From assembly GCA_016722565.1 (NCBI GenBank), contig JADKIU010000001.1, positions 248,001 through 312,000 of the forward strand: 64,000 nucleotides of DNA. The letters run 5' to 3'. Made by a program: the position numbers and the translations under genes. This DNA is from Bacteroidota bacterium. Its GTDB lineage: Bacteria > Bacteroidota > Bacteroidia > 2-12-FULL-35-15. Each line of letters starts with the position of its first letter. The first letter of the stretch is position 1. Of this stretch, positions 1 to 7,753 are shown piece after piece. The notes below the pieces were generated by a model. The model had not been told where the DNA came from and ran no database searches. It saw nothing but the letters and a program-made list of their open reading frames with translations.

Positions 1-531
1 TAAGTCTTTTAACACCGTTCTATTTGCTGTATTTACAACTTGGTTGTTTTCGAAGTAGGTAATTCCATTAATTTTATTTAATTCAATTGTCTCTTTCCCT
101 GAAAGATAGTCTATTAGCTCCAAGAGCGTTTGCTCTGCTTCGCCTTTGATTATATAATCTGCTCCGTTTTTTAAATATTCTTCAACATGGTCTGTAGAAT
201 CACTGCTGGAAACAATTACTTTGCAATGATATGCTTTAGCGAATTGTTGCATTTTATATGCAGCGTTGCGCATATTTGTTAAGCACATTTTTGTTAAGTA
301 GTTAAACCCATCGTCATAAATGACAAAAACATCCGGTTTAATTTTTTCTAAAGATTTATTTATCTCAGTCGGATCTGTTTCAAATTGGATATCATGTAAA
401 TACACATCATATCCCTTTTCACGTAAATAGGAAGCAGCATATATTGTTCCTAGAGGTGGATAGGGAGTCCCTGCATTGAATTGCTTCGAATCGAATTTTA
501 AAAAATAAGAGTGTGTGAATAAAACTTTCAT
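1..531 (-). CDS. B12-binding domain radical SAM protein, N-terminal part (runs off left edge)
   Basis: Partial gene: the frame is open from the ATG at 531 down to base 1 (177 codons), and its C-terminus lies outside the window. The visible part is a cobalamin-binding-type Rossmann domain. An N-terminal PPLGTIYAASYLREKGYDVY segment is typical of the start of class B B12/radical SAM enzymes, followed by an alternating beta/alpha pattern and a GAD-IIKGEAE-TL stretch typical of the end of this domain. The CxxxCxxC cluster motif would be further downstream and cannot be seen, so the radical SAM assignment is inference from domain architecture. The start codon overlaps the upstream gene's stop by one base (TAATG), so the two are probably translationally coupled. 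It is the last visible gene of a four-gene minus-strand cassette. Substrate unknown. Confidence 0.75.
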   Translation of the reverse strand, partial: MKVLFTHSYFLKFDSKQFNAGTPYPPLGTIYAASYLREKGYDVYLHDIQFETDPTEINKSLEKIKPDVFVIYDDGFNYLTKMCLTNMRNAAYKMQQFAKAYHCKVIVSSSDSTDHVEEYLKNGADYIIKGEAEQTLLELIDYLSGKETIELNKINGITYFENNQVVNTANRTVLKDL

Positions 532-1523
532 TAGATTTTGTGTGAATCAAATTTCAACATACGTTCTTCTAAGGCCAATAAAACTTTTTTCTGAAACCCC
601 TGAGGATGATGTTTTGAAACATTTTTACGTGTTCGCATATTTAAATCAAAATCTGTTTCATTGAAGTGTGAAAACTTCTTCTTCCACCTTTTTAAAGTAA
701 TTTTAAAACAGAAATTATCTAGTTTTTCTCCAATTCTTCCATTCAGTATTTTTTCTGATAAAGCTTTTAATTTTGATCCGCTTTCAATAGGATAGCTTTT
801 TTTAAAGTCGTGTTCTAAATTAGGCATACTATCTAACGCCCATTTGTTCTTGATTAAGAACTGATGAAACAGGCGTTCGTTATAGACAGGAATCAATGTT
901 GAAATTTCAGTAACGGTGAAAAGATTCTTATCATGTATTTCTAAATGATCCGAATCAATAAAATAATTCACGCAAAAATACTTTCGGGAGTTAAATAAAA
1001 ACACTTTCTTAAATAAAACAAGTAATGTTCTACTTAACCACAATCGACCGGGACGAGTAATGATAAAATAATCTACATCACCGTCTTTTGAAAGAACACC
1101 TTTTGAATAAGATCCTGAAATGCAAACACATTCGATAAATGGAAATTTACTAATAATTCTACTATACAACTTCACTTTCGATTCAATCGACTTTGCTCTT
1201 TTTTCATCTTCTTTTCGCTTCAAAATGTTTTGGGAGGAACTAAAGAATGGAATATAATAGCCTTCGATATTTTGTAATAAATGCTCTTCAACTAATTGGT
1301 CGACTGAAATTTTTAATGCTCCTGCATTATCAGGTTTATCAATGTATTTTTTGATCTCTTCAAGAGTAAGTGGGAAGTCAAAAATATCGAAATAGGAAAT
1401 TGTTTTTAGAATAGACTTTTTGATTGGATCAAACGAATGAAAATACCCTAAAGTAGTTGTATGCGGTAAATGTAATTCGTTTCCCATAAAATTTGTTTTT
1501 GCTCTATCAGCAAAAGTTTCCAT
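531..1523 (-). CDS. nucleotidyltransferase domain protein
   Basis: Protein of 330 aa. Residues 137-151 carry the polymerase-beta-type nucleotidyltransferase signature GS(Y)SKG...DGDVDYF, with D149 and D151 as the metal-binding DxD pair. Ahead of it, about residues 33-95, is a helical segment resembling a winged-helix domain, beginning with IKKSILKTISYFDIFDFPLT. The remainder is mostly alpha-helical. The family transfers nucleotides to proteins, RNA or small molecules, and the substrate here is unknown. The start is uncertain: ATG at 1523 overlaps the preceding methyltransferase gene by 76 bases, while ATG at 1487 reduces this to 40 and would fit the conserved part equally well. The stop overlaps the next gene's ATG (TAATG). 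It sits between two B12/radical SAM genes and a methyltransferase, which suggests a shared biosynthetic or modification pathway. Confidence 0.7.
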   Translation of the reverse strand: METFADRAKTNFMGNELHLPHTTTLGYFHSFDPIKKSILKTISYFDIFDFPLTLEEIKKYIDKPDNAGALKISVDQLVEEHLLQNIEGYYIPFFSSSQNILKRKEDEKRAKSIESKVKLYSRIISKFPFIECVCISGSYSKGVLSKDGDVDYFIITRPGRLWLSRTLLVLFKKVFLFNSRKYFCVNYFIDSDHLEIHDKNLFTVTEISTLIPVYNERLFHQFLIKNKWALDSMPNLEHDFKKSYPIESGSKLKALSEKILNGRIGEKLDNFCFKITLKRWKKKFSHFNETDFDLNMRTRKNVSKHHPQGFQKKVLLALEERMLKFDSHKI

Positions 1524-2125
1524 TGTTTATCCCTCGCAATATTTGCAATTCTTTTAATATCGCAATTGTCGGCTAAAACCATATAAATTTCGGAATTTTT
1601 ATTGGTATAATCTTTTAATTGTGTAAAAAAGGTGATAAAAAACGCTCCGTTCTTTCCTGCATTCCAAGCAGCTTGTTCAACGGATGAATAATCACTAAAA
1701 AAATAGGGCGGATTTAACACGATGAAATCAAATTGTTGTGCTGGGACATTTGAAAATAAATCAGACTCAACTGCTGTTATTTTTTGAGATTTTAGATGTT
1801 TGCTATTCCTTTGAAGATTGAGCTGGATACCTCTAATGGCATTCGTGTTTATATCAAAACAGGTTACAATGGCGCCATTCTGTAGTGCAATAAAGCTGAT
1901 GAGCCCGCTTCCAGCACAAGGTTCACAAAACGTTTTTCCAGTTACATTTAATTTTTCCACAAAGGAGGCTAGGTATTTACTACTGAAAAAGAAGTTGGGG
2001 TGAAATATTCCTTTTAGAATGAGTAACTCTAGGTTTTTATAATGAAATATCCTTTCCTTTTTCAAGTAGATGGAAAGAACAGGTTTTACAAACAGTGTAA
2101 CAAGATATTTTAAAAGTTTTGACAT
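1448..2125 (-). CDS. class I SAM-dependent methyltransferase with NPPY motif
   Basis: Protein of 225 aa with a Rossmann-fold methyltransferase core. The SAM-binding motif I EPCAGSGLIS is at about residues 68-77, an acidic residue ends beta2 (FDIN, about 90-93), and the NPPY catalytic motif is at 138-141. NPPY is known from methyltransferases acting on planar nitrogen, such as HemK/PrmC, RsmC and RlmG types and some DNA methylases. No DNA target-recognition domain is visible, so a role on protein, RNA or a small molecule is more likely than restriction-modification. Its ATG overlaps the stop of the preceding gene by one base, and its 3' end overlaps the nucleotidyltransferase gene, which argues for one polycistronic unit. 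Target unknown. Confidence 0.75.
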   Translation of the reverse strand: MSKLLKYLVTLFVKPVLSIYLKKERIFHYKNLELLILKGIFHPNFFFSSKYLASFVEKLNVTGKTFCEPCAGSGLISFIALQNGAIVTCFDINTNAIRGIQLNLQRNSKHLKSQKITAVESDLFSNVPAQQFDFIVLNPPYFFSDYSSVEQAAWNAGKNGAFFITFFTQLKDYTNKNSEIYMVLADNCDIKRIANIARDKQWKLLLIEQKQILWETNYIYRIQLL

Positions 2126-3621
2126 TAAAAACCTTCTTTTTCTGGTTGCCGATACTTCCAGATTTTGTGCAATAATTTTATTTCGTAGGGGTATGCATAT
2201 ATTTTTGTATGATATCTTATCGCTGCAATCAGTTTAATCAAACGTTTTTGAAAGCGAGACAATCTTATATCTGTAGCAGTAGGAAAATATCCATTTAGAA
2301 CCGTTTCAAAGCTTTTTATTTTATCAATCATATAGGGTTTTATCCAAGGTGTAAGTGGGTTTTTACGCAAATCAAAGTTTTCCCATTCCAAACTAACCCA
2401 ATCTTCTAATTTTTCAGGGAAACGAAACCCTTTTTCTGTAATTTCTTTATATAATTCACTACCTTCTGTTGGTACAGGTGAATACACATAAATTATAATT
2501 TCCGTCAATGGATTTGCTTTCTTTACTTCACGGATAAAATCGATTTCCGCTAAAATATTCTTATAAACCGTTTGTTCTGTTTCTCCTGGAAAACCTAACA
2601 CAAATGAATATTCGGGAATAATGTTGAATTTTCTCAACCGTGCAGCAAATGAAAGAATTTGCTCCCGAGTTTGAGTCCCTCCTTTATCCATCATTTTTAA
2701 TAAATCGTTGTTTCCTGTTTCTGCACCAAAAAATATCATCTTGCATCCAGCATCGCTCATTAACTGAAGCGTTTCGTCTTGATATTTGTTGATTGTATCA
2801 ATTCGCCCCTCGCCCCACCAGATCATCTTTTCACCTTTTATTGATGACGCAAATTCGATGACCCTTTTTTCAGAAACAAAAAAATTGTTATCATGGAATT
2901 CAATAGCTGTTCCATTATACTTGTTTTTAAGAAAGGTAATATCATTTACAATTCGATTAGCAGAGACACCCTTCCATCTTGCATTATAAATTGGCACAAC
3001 TGCACAAAAGGAGCAAGTGAACGGGCAACCAAAGCTGCTGTGATACGCGATGGTTTTGTTCCCCAAATAGGTTTTACCCAGATAAACTGATAAAGGATAA
3101 AATGAATCTAATTTTTCGTAAGGCAACACCGGTAATGAATCCGGTTCATGTATCGGATCTTTTGCAGTAAAATGAATTTTCCCATCTTTTAAAAATATCA
3201 AATTGTTAATGGTATGATATGGTTCTTGCTTATCAATGGCGTCTAATAATAGTGGAAAACACTTATCCCCCATACCATTTACAATAAAATCAACATAACC
3301 ACTTTTTAAAACAACATCGGGATGATTGGATGGGAAATAGCCTCCCCAAATAATTTTAACATTTGGGAATTGTTCTCTGATTTTTTTTGAAATTGGGATT
3401 GCTTGTTTTAATTGCGGACCAGGCATTACTGTGCAGCCAAAATAATCGATTTCTCCCGATTGCAAATAGCGCTCAATTTTTGGCCAAGGTTCTTTGTCTA
3501 TATTACCATCTACAAATACCCATTTATAGTTCTTATCAATAGATGCTGCAATTTGCAGAATGCTCATTGGGATACGAGGCTTGTGTTGTGTTGCTAAAGG
3601 ATTAAAAAATAGTATGGACAC
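2125..3621 (-). CDS. B12-binding domain radical SAM protein
   Basis: Protein of 498 aa. Residues about 1-135 form a cobalamin-binding-like domain (IIWGGYFPSNHPDVVL region near 90-106). The radical SAM core follows, with the [4Fe-4S]/SAM cluster motif C199-x3-C203-x2-C206 (FGCPFTCSFC). Downstream are the WWGEGRID and FGAETGNN elements and an FSFVLGFPGE-like strand-loop typical of class B enzymes; the actual residues are EYSFVLGFPGETEQ. Members perform methylations or other difficult C-C chemistry on metabolites, lipids or peptides, and the substrate cannot be named from sequence. First gene of the minus-strand cassette, separated by only 26 bases from the divergent AlgJ-like gene. No clear TAnnTTTG box for this strand was found in that gap. 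Confidence 0.85.
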   Translation of the reverse strand: MSILFFNPLATQHKPRIPMSILQIAASIDKNYKWVFVDGNIDKEPWPKIERYLQSGEIDYFGCTVMPGPQLKQAIPISKKIREQFPNVKIIWGGYFPSNHPDVVLKSGYVDFIVNGMGDKCFPLLLDAIDKQEPYHTINNLIFLKDGKIHFTAKDPIHEPDSLPVLPYEKLDSFYPLSVYLGKTYLGNKTIAYHSSFGCPFTCSFCAVVPIYNARWKGVSANRIVNDITFLKNKYNGTAIEFHDNNFFVSEKRVIEFASSIKGEKMIWWGEGRIDTINKYQDETLQLMSDAGCKMIFFGAETGNNDLLKMMDKGGTQTREQILSFAARLRKFNIIPEYSFVLGFPGETEQTVYKNILAEIDFIREVKKANPLTEIIIYVYSPVPTEGSELYKEITEKGFRFPEKLEDWVSLEWENFDLRKNPLTPWIKPYMIDKIKSFETVLNGYFPTATDIRLSRFQKRLIKLIAAIRYHTKIYAYPYEIKLLHKIWKYRQPEKEGF

Positions 3622-3647
3622 AGAGTAACCTTATTTTATTATTTTTG

Positions 3648-4964
3648 ATGAAGATAACAAGAATACTTCAAATGGGGCGTAGAGTATTAATTTTTTTGAT
3701 TCTCCTGTTTTTATTTTCATTCCTCTTTCAAGGGCTACTACCATTTGTAAAAATTGGGAAACTTAATGGTTCATTTAAAATTGCCCCCAAACCTATTTTT
3801 GCATGTGACTCTATTTTATCTGGAAATTACCAAACGGCAACTACAAAATGGGTGAATGAGAATTTTGGATTCAGAAATACGCTCGTTCGGTTGCATAACC
3901 AATTGGGTTATTGGATGTATCACAGGTCATATACCAATAACGTAACAATTGGCAAAGAAGAATATTTATTTGATATAAAATATATTAACGCTTATACAGG
4001 TGCCGATTTTATTGGTGAACAAAAGTTACGTGATAAAGTTGTGTTGGTTAAAAAGTTTCAAGATTCACTAAAAAATCACGGGATTGAATTTTTATTTGTT
4101 ATTGCTCCCGGTAAGGCCTCTTTTTTCAATGAATATATTCCAGACAAATACCTTGTCAATAAACACGAAGGTAATTATGAAACAATTGTTAAGCTATTCA
4201 AGGAATATAATATCAATCACATTGATTTTAGAAAATTATTTGATGAATTAAAACCCAAAACCCAATATCCACTCTTCCCGAAATGTGGTATTCATTGGAG
4301 TACGTATGGTGCAGCTCTTGCTGCGGATTCAATTATTAAAAGAATAGAAAAGCTTACAGAAACTCCTTTGCCTCACATGATATTTGATTCGGTTAAAGTT
4401 ACTAATGAATTAAATACAGTTGATCAGGATGTTGGAAAGGGTATGAATCTTTTATGGAATATTGAAAACATACCAATGGCTTATCCTTCCATATCGTATA
4501 CAAAAGTCGAAAAGAAAATTAAATTATTAACTATCGCAGATAGTTATAATTGGACAATGCCAGTCTATGAAATGAGTGACAATGTTTTCAAAAGATATTC
4601 CTACATCTACTATAATAAAATGCTTTATGCCAATATTCGAAATGAACCATATAGTGAAGAATATATAAACAGAGCAAGGTTATTATTAGGTCAAGATGTT
4701 ATAATGGTTCTCAGCACAGATGCTAACCTTGCAGAATTTGGTTGGAATTTTTTCGAAGGAAGTTATTTCGGCCTTTTCGAATTGAGAAGTAGAGCTGGAA
4801 TGAAAATTCCTTTACCTATTGCAACAATTATGAACGATATTCGATTTGATTCCGTAATGTTTTATAAGGCAAAATTAAAAGCAAAAGAATTAAAGGTGCC
4901 TGCTGATTCGGTTATATACATGGATGCATTATTACAATATCAACGCGATAAAAAAAAAGAATAA
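3648..4964 (+). CDS. AlgJ/AlgX-like SGNH-fold protein (polysaccharide acetylation partner)
   Basis: Protein of 438 aa with one N-terminal membrane anchor (about residues 13-32) and a periplasmic domain. It carries GIHWSTYGA near residue 215, which matches the Asp/His-type block of AlgX/AlgJ (DHHW-like) SGNH hydrolase domains, and a TIADSYNW block near 296, which matches their serine block. These proteins work with an MBOAT acyltransferase to transfer acyl, usually acetyl, groups onto exported polysaccharides. The MBOAT gene follows with no gap (TAA then ATG), supporting that pairing. Start choice: a TATTTTTG promoter-like box at 3640-3647 directly precedes the ATG at 3648. If that box is used, translation would more likely begin at the ATG at 3672 (MGRRVLIF), which keeps the membrane anchor. 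Confidence 0.75.
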   Translation: MKITRILQMGRRVLIFLILLFLFSFLFQGLLPFVKIGKLNGSFKIAPKPIFACDSILSGNYQTATTKWVNENFGFRNTLVRLHNQLGYWMYHRSYTNNVTIGKEEYLFDIKYINAYTGADFIGEQKLRDKVVLVKKFQDSLKNHGIEFLFVIAPGKASFFNEYIPDKYLVNKHEGNYETIVKLFKEYNINHIDFRKLFDELKPKTQYPLFPKCGIHWSTYGAALAADSIIKRIEKLTETPLPHMIFDSVKVTNELNTVDQDVGKGMNLLWNIENIPMAYPSISYTKVEKKIKLLTIADSYNWTMPVYEMSDNVFKRYSYIYYNKMLYANIRNEPYSEEYINRARLLLGQDVIMVLSTDANLAEFGWNFFEGSYFGLFELRSRAGMKIPLPIATIMNDIRFDSVMFYKAKLKAKELKVPADSVIYMDALLQYQRDKKKE

Positions 4965-6377
4965 ATGGACTTTAACAGTAGCATTTTCTTAGTTTGGTTT
5001 TTGCCGGTTTTTATAGCGCTTTATCTTTTGGCAAAAGATAAATTCAGGAATGGGTATTTATTATTGGTTAGTATTTTGGTATATGCATGGGCAGAGCCTA
5101 AATTCATTATTGTGTTATTGATTACAACATGCTTTGATTTTTATTTAGTAAAATTAATGCATCAACAAAAAAGGAAGATTGCTAAAAAAGCATTTCTTCT
5201 GTTATCAATCCTTATAAATGTTGGGCTTCTAGTTTATTTTAAATATTCAAACTTTTTTATAGGTACAATCAATGAGTTGTTTGGATCGACACTACCGCTG
5301 TTGGATTTACTATTACCGCTTGGAATATCATTTTATACTTTTGAAACAATCACTTATGTGGTTGATGTGTATCGTGGAGTTTGTTCACCTCAAAACAAGT
5401 TGAACAACTATTTATTGTATATATTTTTCTTTCCGAAAATGGTGGCTGGCCCTATTGTTCGTTATGTGGAGATGGAGACACAGCTCTTTAACAACGTTTC
5501 GGAGGAAAAACTTGATAATTTGTTAAATGGGTTTTATAGATTTTGTTTAGGACTAGCCAAAAAAGTATTGATAGCAAATCAATTAGCACTATATGGTGTT
5601 GACAAAATATTTTACGCTGATCCAAATACACTTAATGGTTTCACGGCATGGGTTGGAATCATTGGTTATACCATGCAAATTTATTTTGATTTTTCTGCAT
5701 ACTCAGACATGGCTATTGGGTTGTCGAAAATGGTTGGGTTCCGCATTCCTGAGAATTTTAACTCCCCTTATTTGTCAGCGAGTTTCAATGAGTTTTGGAA
5801 AAGATGGCACATTACTCTTGGTGAGTGGCTGAAAAATTATTTATATATCCCACTCGGTGGCAATCGTGGAAATTCTTGGAAAATTTATTTTAATCTATGG
5901 TTGGTATTTATTATCTCTGGACTTTGGCACAAAGGATCTTGGTCATTAATTATTTGGGGCGCTTTTCACGGGACGATAATCGTTTTGGAGCGCCTGTTTT
6001 CAAAAATGAAAACCTGGACGGCCCCAACTGGATTAAGAATTAGTTTCACTTTTTTTCTTGTAGCAATCGGATTTGTTTTGTTTAGAAGTGATAATTTATC
6101 TAAAGCAATAGATTTTTACAATGCAATGCTTTTTACTAATTCGAATGTAGATATGGAATTAAGAAACGAGCTTTGGTTTCCACTTGGGCTTGCCATTGTT
6201 TTTTCATTTAGTAACCATTTTAGTTTTGGAAAAAAATTGCAAGAATTTTATTATGGAAATTCCACTAATATTTCAAGGCATATCTTTTTAACAATATTCA
6301 GCCTTGTCCTTTTTGTATTAGCCCTCAGTTATACTACAAGTGTTGGTTTTACCCCATTCATTTATTTCCGATTTTGA
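4965..6377 (+). CDS. MBOAT family O-acyltransferase (AlgI-like)
   Basis: Protein of 470 aa with about ten membrane segments. It has the full AlgI-type signature set: FPKMVAGPIVRY near residue 156, YFDFSAYSDMAIG at about 240-252, NFNSPYLSASFNEFWKRWH at about 264-282, and the invariant membrane His in SGLWHKG (H322). The family moves acyl groups across the inner membrane for O-acylation of exopolysaccharide, teichoic acid or other envelope glycans. It is directly fused in the operon to the AlgJ/AlgX-like gene upstream (no intergenic base), the usual arrangement for a glycan O-acetylation pair. The 3' end overlaps the convergent arylsulfotransferase-like gene by 16 bases. The acceptor glycan may be the product of the neighbouring Wzz/Wzy cluster; this is inference. 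Confidence 0.9.
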   Translation: MDFNSSIFLVWFLPVFIALYLLAKDKFRNGYLLLVSILVYAWAEPKFIIVLLITTCFDFYLVKLMHQQKRKIAKKAFLLLSILINVGLLVYFKYSNFFIGTINELFGSTLPLLDLLLPLGISFYTFETITYVVDVYRGVCSPQNKLNNYLLYIFFFPKMVAGPIVRYVEMETQLFNNVSEEKLDNLLNGFYRFCLGLAKKVLIANQLALYGVDKIFYADPNTLNGFTAWVGIIGYTMQIYFDFSAYSDMAIGLSKMVGFRIPENFNSPYLSASFNEFWKRWHITLGEWLKNYLYIPLGGNRGNSWKIYFNLWLVFIISGLWHKGSWSLIIWGAFHGTIIVLERLFSKMKTWTAPTGLRISFTFFLVAIGFVLFRSDNLSKAIDFYNAMLFTNSNVDMELRNELWFPLGLAIVFSFSNHFSFGKKLQEFYYGNSTNISRHIFLTIFSLVLFVLALSYTTSVGFTPFIYFRF

Positions 6378-7750
6378 TTAGACGGAGCAGAATTTTGTAA
6401 CCGACTTAATTGTTCTTTTGTTACAATAATTAATTTTGAACTTATCCACCCACCATCTCCATAAGGCACGTAAACATAATACTTGCCAGGTTGGGTTATC
6501 TCTATTTCTTGACTATTCAATCCGTTGGACCAACTATATCCGGAGTGCGGCTTAGTTACTTTTAAATAATATCGGCCGTTTTTTATTTTGGCTTTAACTA
6601 GTGGTTGGTGAATAGTAAAAGGAAGTTGTGAATAATGAAACGCTCTGTATGAGCCCACTGTATCAGAAAACGAAAGTGAAATCACTTTCTCTTTGGTAAT
6701 CTTAATTTCTTCAAATGTTAAATTGGGTGTTCCATTTGCAATTTTTCCATAGTTTATGAGTGTGTTCCCATTTGGTAGACGTTGCATATTGCCGGTTGCT
6801 TCGCTTATTATTTTTTGCTCATTTTCGAATGACCAAACAAGGCGAACCGTCATCTTTTTTTCATCTATTGCATATTCCAATGCACGGGCGTTATGTTTTG
6901 CTTCTTCTTTTCCATATCCATTGTCAAATACTGTCAGGTTACCATTTTTCATTATTCTTGCATCATGTTGACCAAGAAAAGGAATAGAATCATTTTCAAA
7001 AAGAAATTGATTTTTTTTTCCACCCATTCTCCAGACTAATTTACCTGTTGAAACATCTACTTTGATTATTTCATTTGAATACCTTGCCGACAGATAAATA
7101 TTTCCATTTATATCTTTTTCAACTGAATTGAAATGTGTTACATCTAGCGTGGTGGTGTCGTTTAAATAAAGCTCATCTGCATCTTGTATTTTGAAATACG
7201 GCTCAGAATCCCATTGATACAAGAGTTTTTTATTTTTATCTAATTCTTGAACAACGCCATATTTTAATTTTGCATGCCTGCTTCCAGGCATTTTCTTTTG
7301 CATAAATATTCGGTAGCTACTTAGATCTTCTGTTCTGCTTTTAGTTCCAATTAGCAAGTAGTGTCCATTAGGAAGAATAAGAAAGTCATGGTTATCTGTT
7401 TCTATCCCATTTACACAACCCACGGAGTCTACAATTTCGAAATTGGAATTCATTATCATGAATTTATTTCCACCAAAATAGGACATCATTCCATTCGGAT
7501 GCATTTTAAAGTCGGATGCTTTTTGGGTAATTCGATAGTAAAGTGTATGACCTTTTCCGTCAAGAATCATTTTTTGCCCCATTCCTGGAGCATCTCTCTT
7601 TCTCATTTTATATGTAAATAAGAAAAAATAGCCTTTGCTTTGAACACTATCATAGATGGTTACATCATATTTTAGTAGATCACTTTGGCCGTAAAGACGC
7701 GAGAAACACAGGAATGTAACCGATAAAAAAAGGATAATTTTTGATTTCAA
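6362..7750 (-). CDS. arylsulfotransferase (ASST)-like secreted protein
   Basis: Protein of 462 aa with an N-terminal signal peptide (about residues 1-21, ending LYGQS). The body is a beta-propeller of the ASST/Arylsulfotran_2 type. Matching blocks are NHDFLILPNGH near 120-130, LDVTHFNSVEKDINGNIYLS at about 202-221, TGKLVWRMGGKKN near 235-247, and GQHDARIMKNGNLTVFDNG at about 260-278. ASST enzymes transfer sulfate between phenolic donors and acceptors in the periplasm. Conserved His residues appear (H122, H206, H262), but catalysis is not proven, since many Bacteroidota members are uncharacterised. The last ~90 residues look like a small beta-sandwich rich in aromatic and Gly residues. It is the last gene of a three-gene operon, three bases after the preceding membrane protein gene. 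Confidence 0.75.
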   Translation of the reverse strand: MKSKIILFLSVTFLCFSRLYGQSDLLKYDVTIYDSVQSKGYFFLFTYKMRKRDAPGMGQKMILDGKGHTLYYRITQKASDFKMHPNGMMSYFGGNKFMIMNSNFEIVDSVGCVNGIETDNHDFLILPNGHYLLIGTKSRTEDLSSYRIFMQKKMPGSRHAKLKYGVVQELDKNKKLLYQWDSEPYFKIQDADELYLNDTTTLDVTHFNSVEKDINGNIYLSARYSNEIIKVDVSTGKLVWRMGGKKNQFLFENDSIPFLGQHDARIMKNGNLTVFDNGYGKEEAKHNARALEYAIDEKKMTVRLVWSFENEQKIISEATGNMQRLPNGNTLINYGKIANGTPNLTFEEIKITKEKVISLSFSDTVGSYRAFHYSQLPFTIHQPLVKAKIKNGRYYLKVTKPHSGYSWSNGLNSQEIEITQPGKYYVYVPYGDGGWISSKLIIVTKEQLSRLQNSAPSNQNRK

Positions 7751-7753
7751 ACC

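Noticed and set aside
1448..2125. DNA methylase of a restriction system
   Set aside because: NPPY is present, but there is no target-recognition domain, nuclease partner or defence gene; it sits in a biosynthetic-looking cassette.
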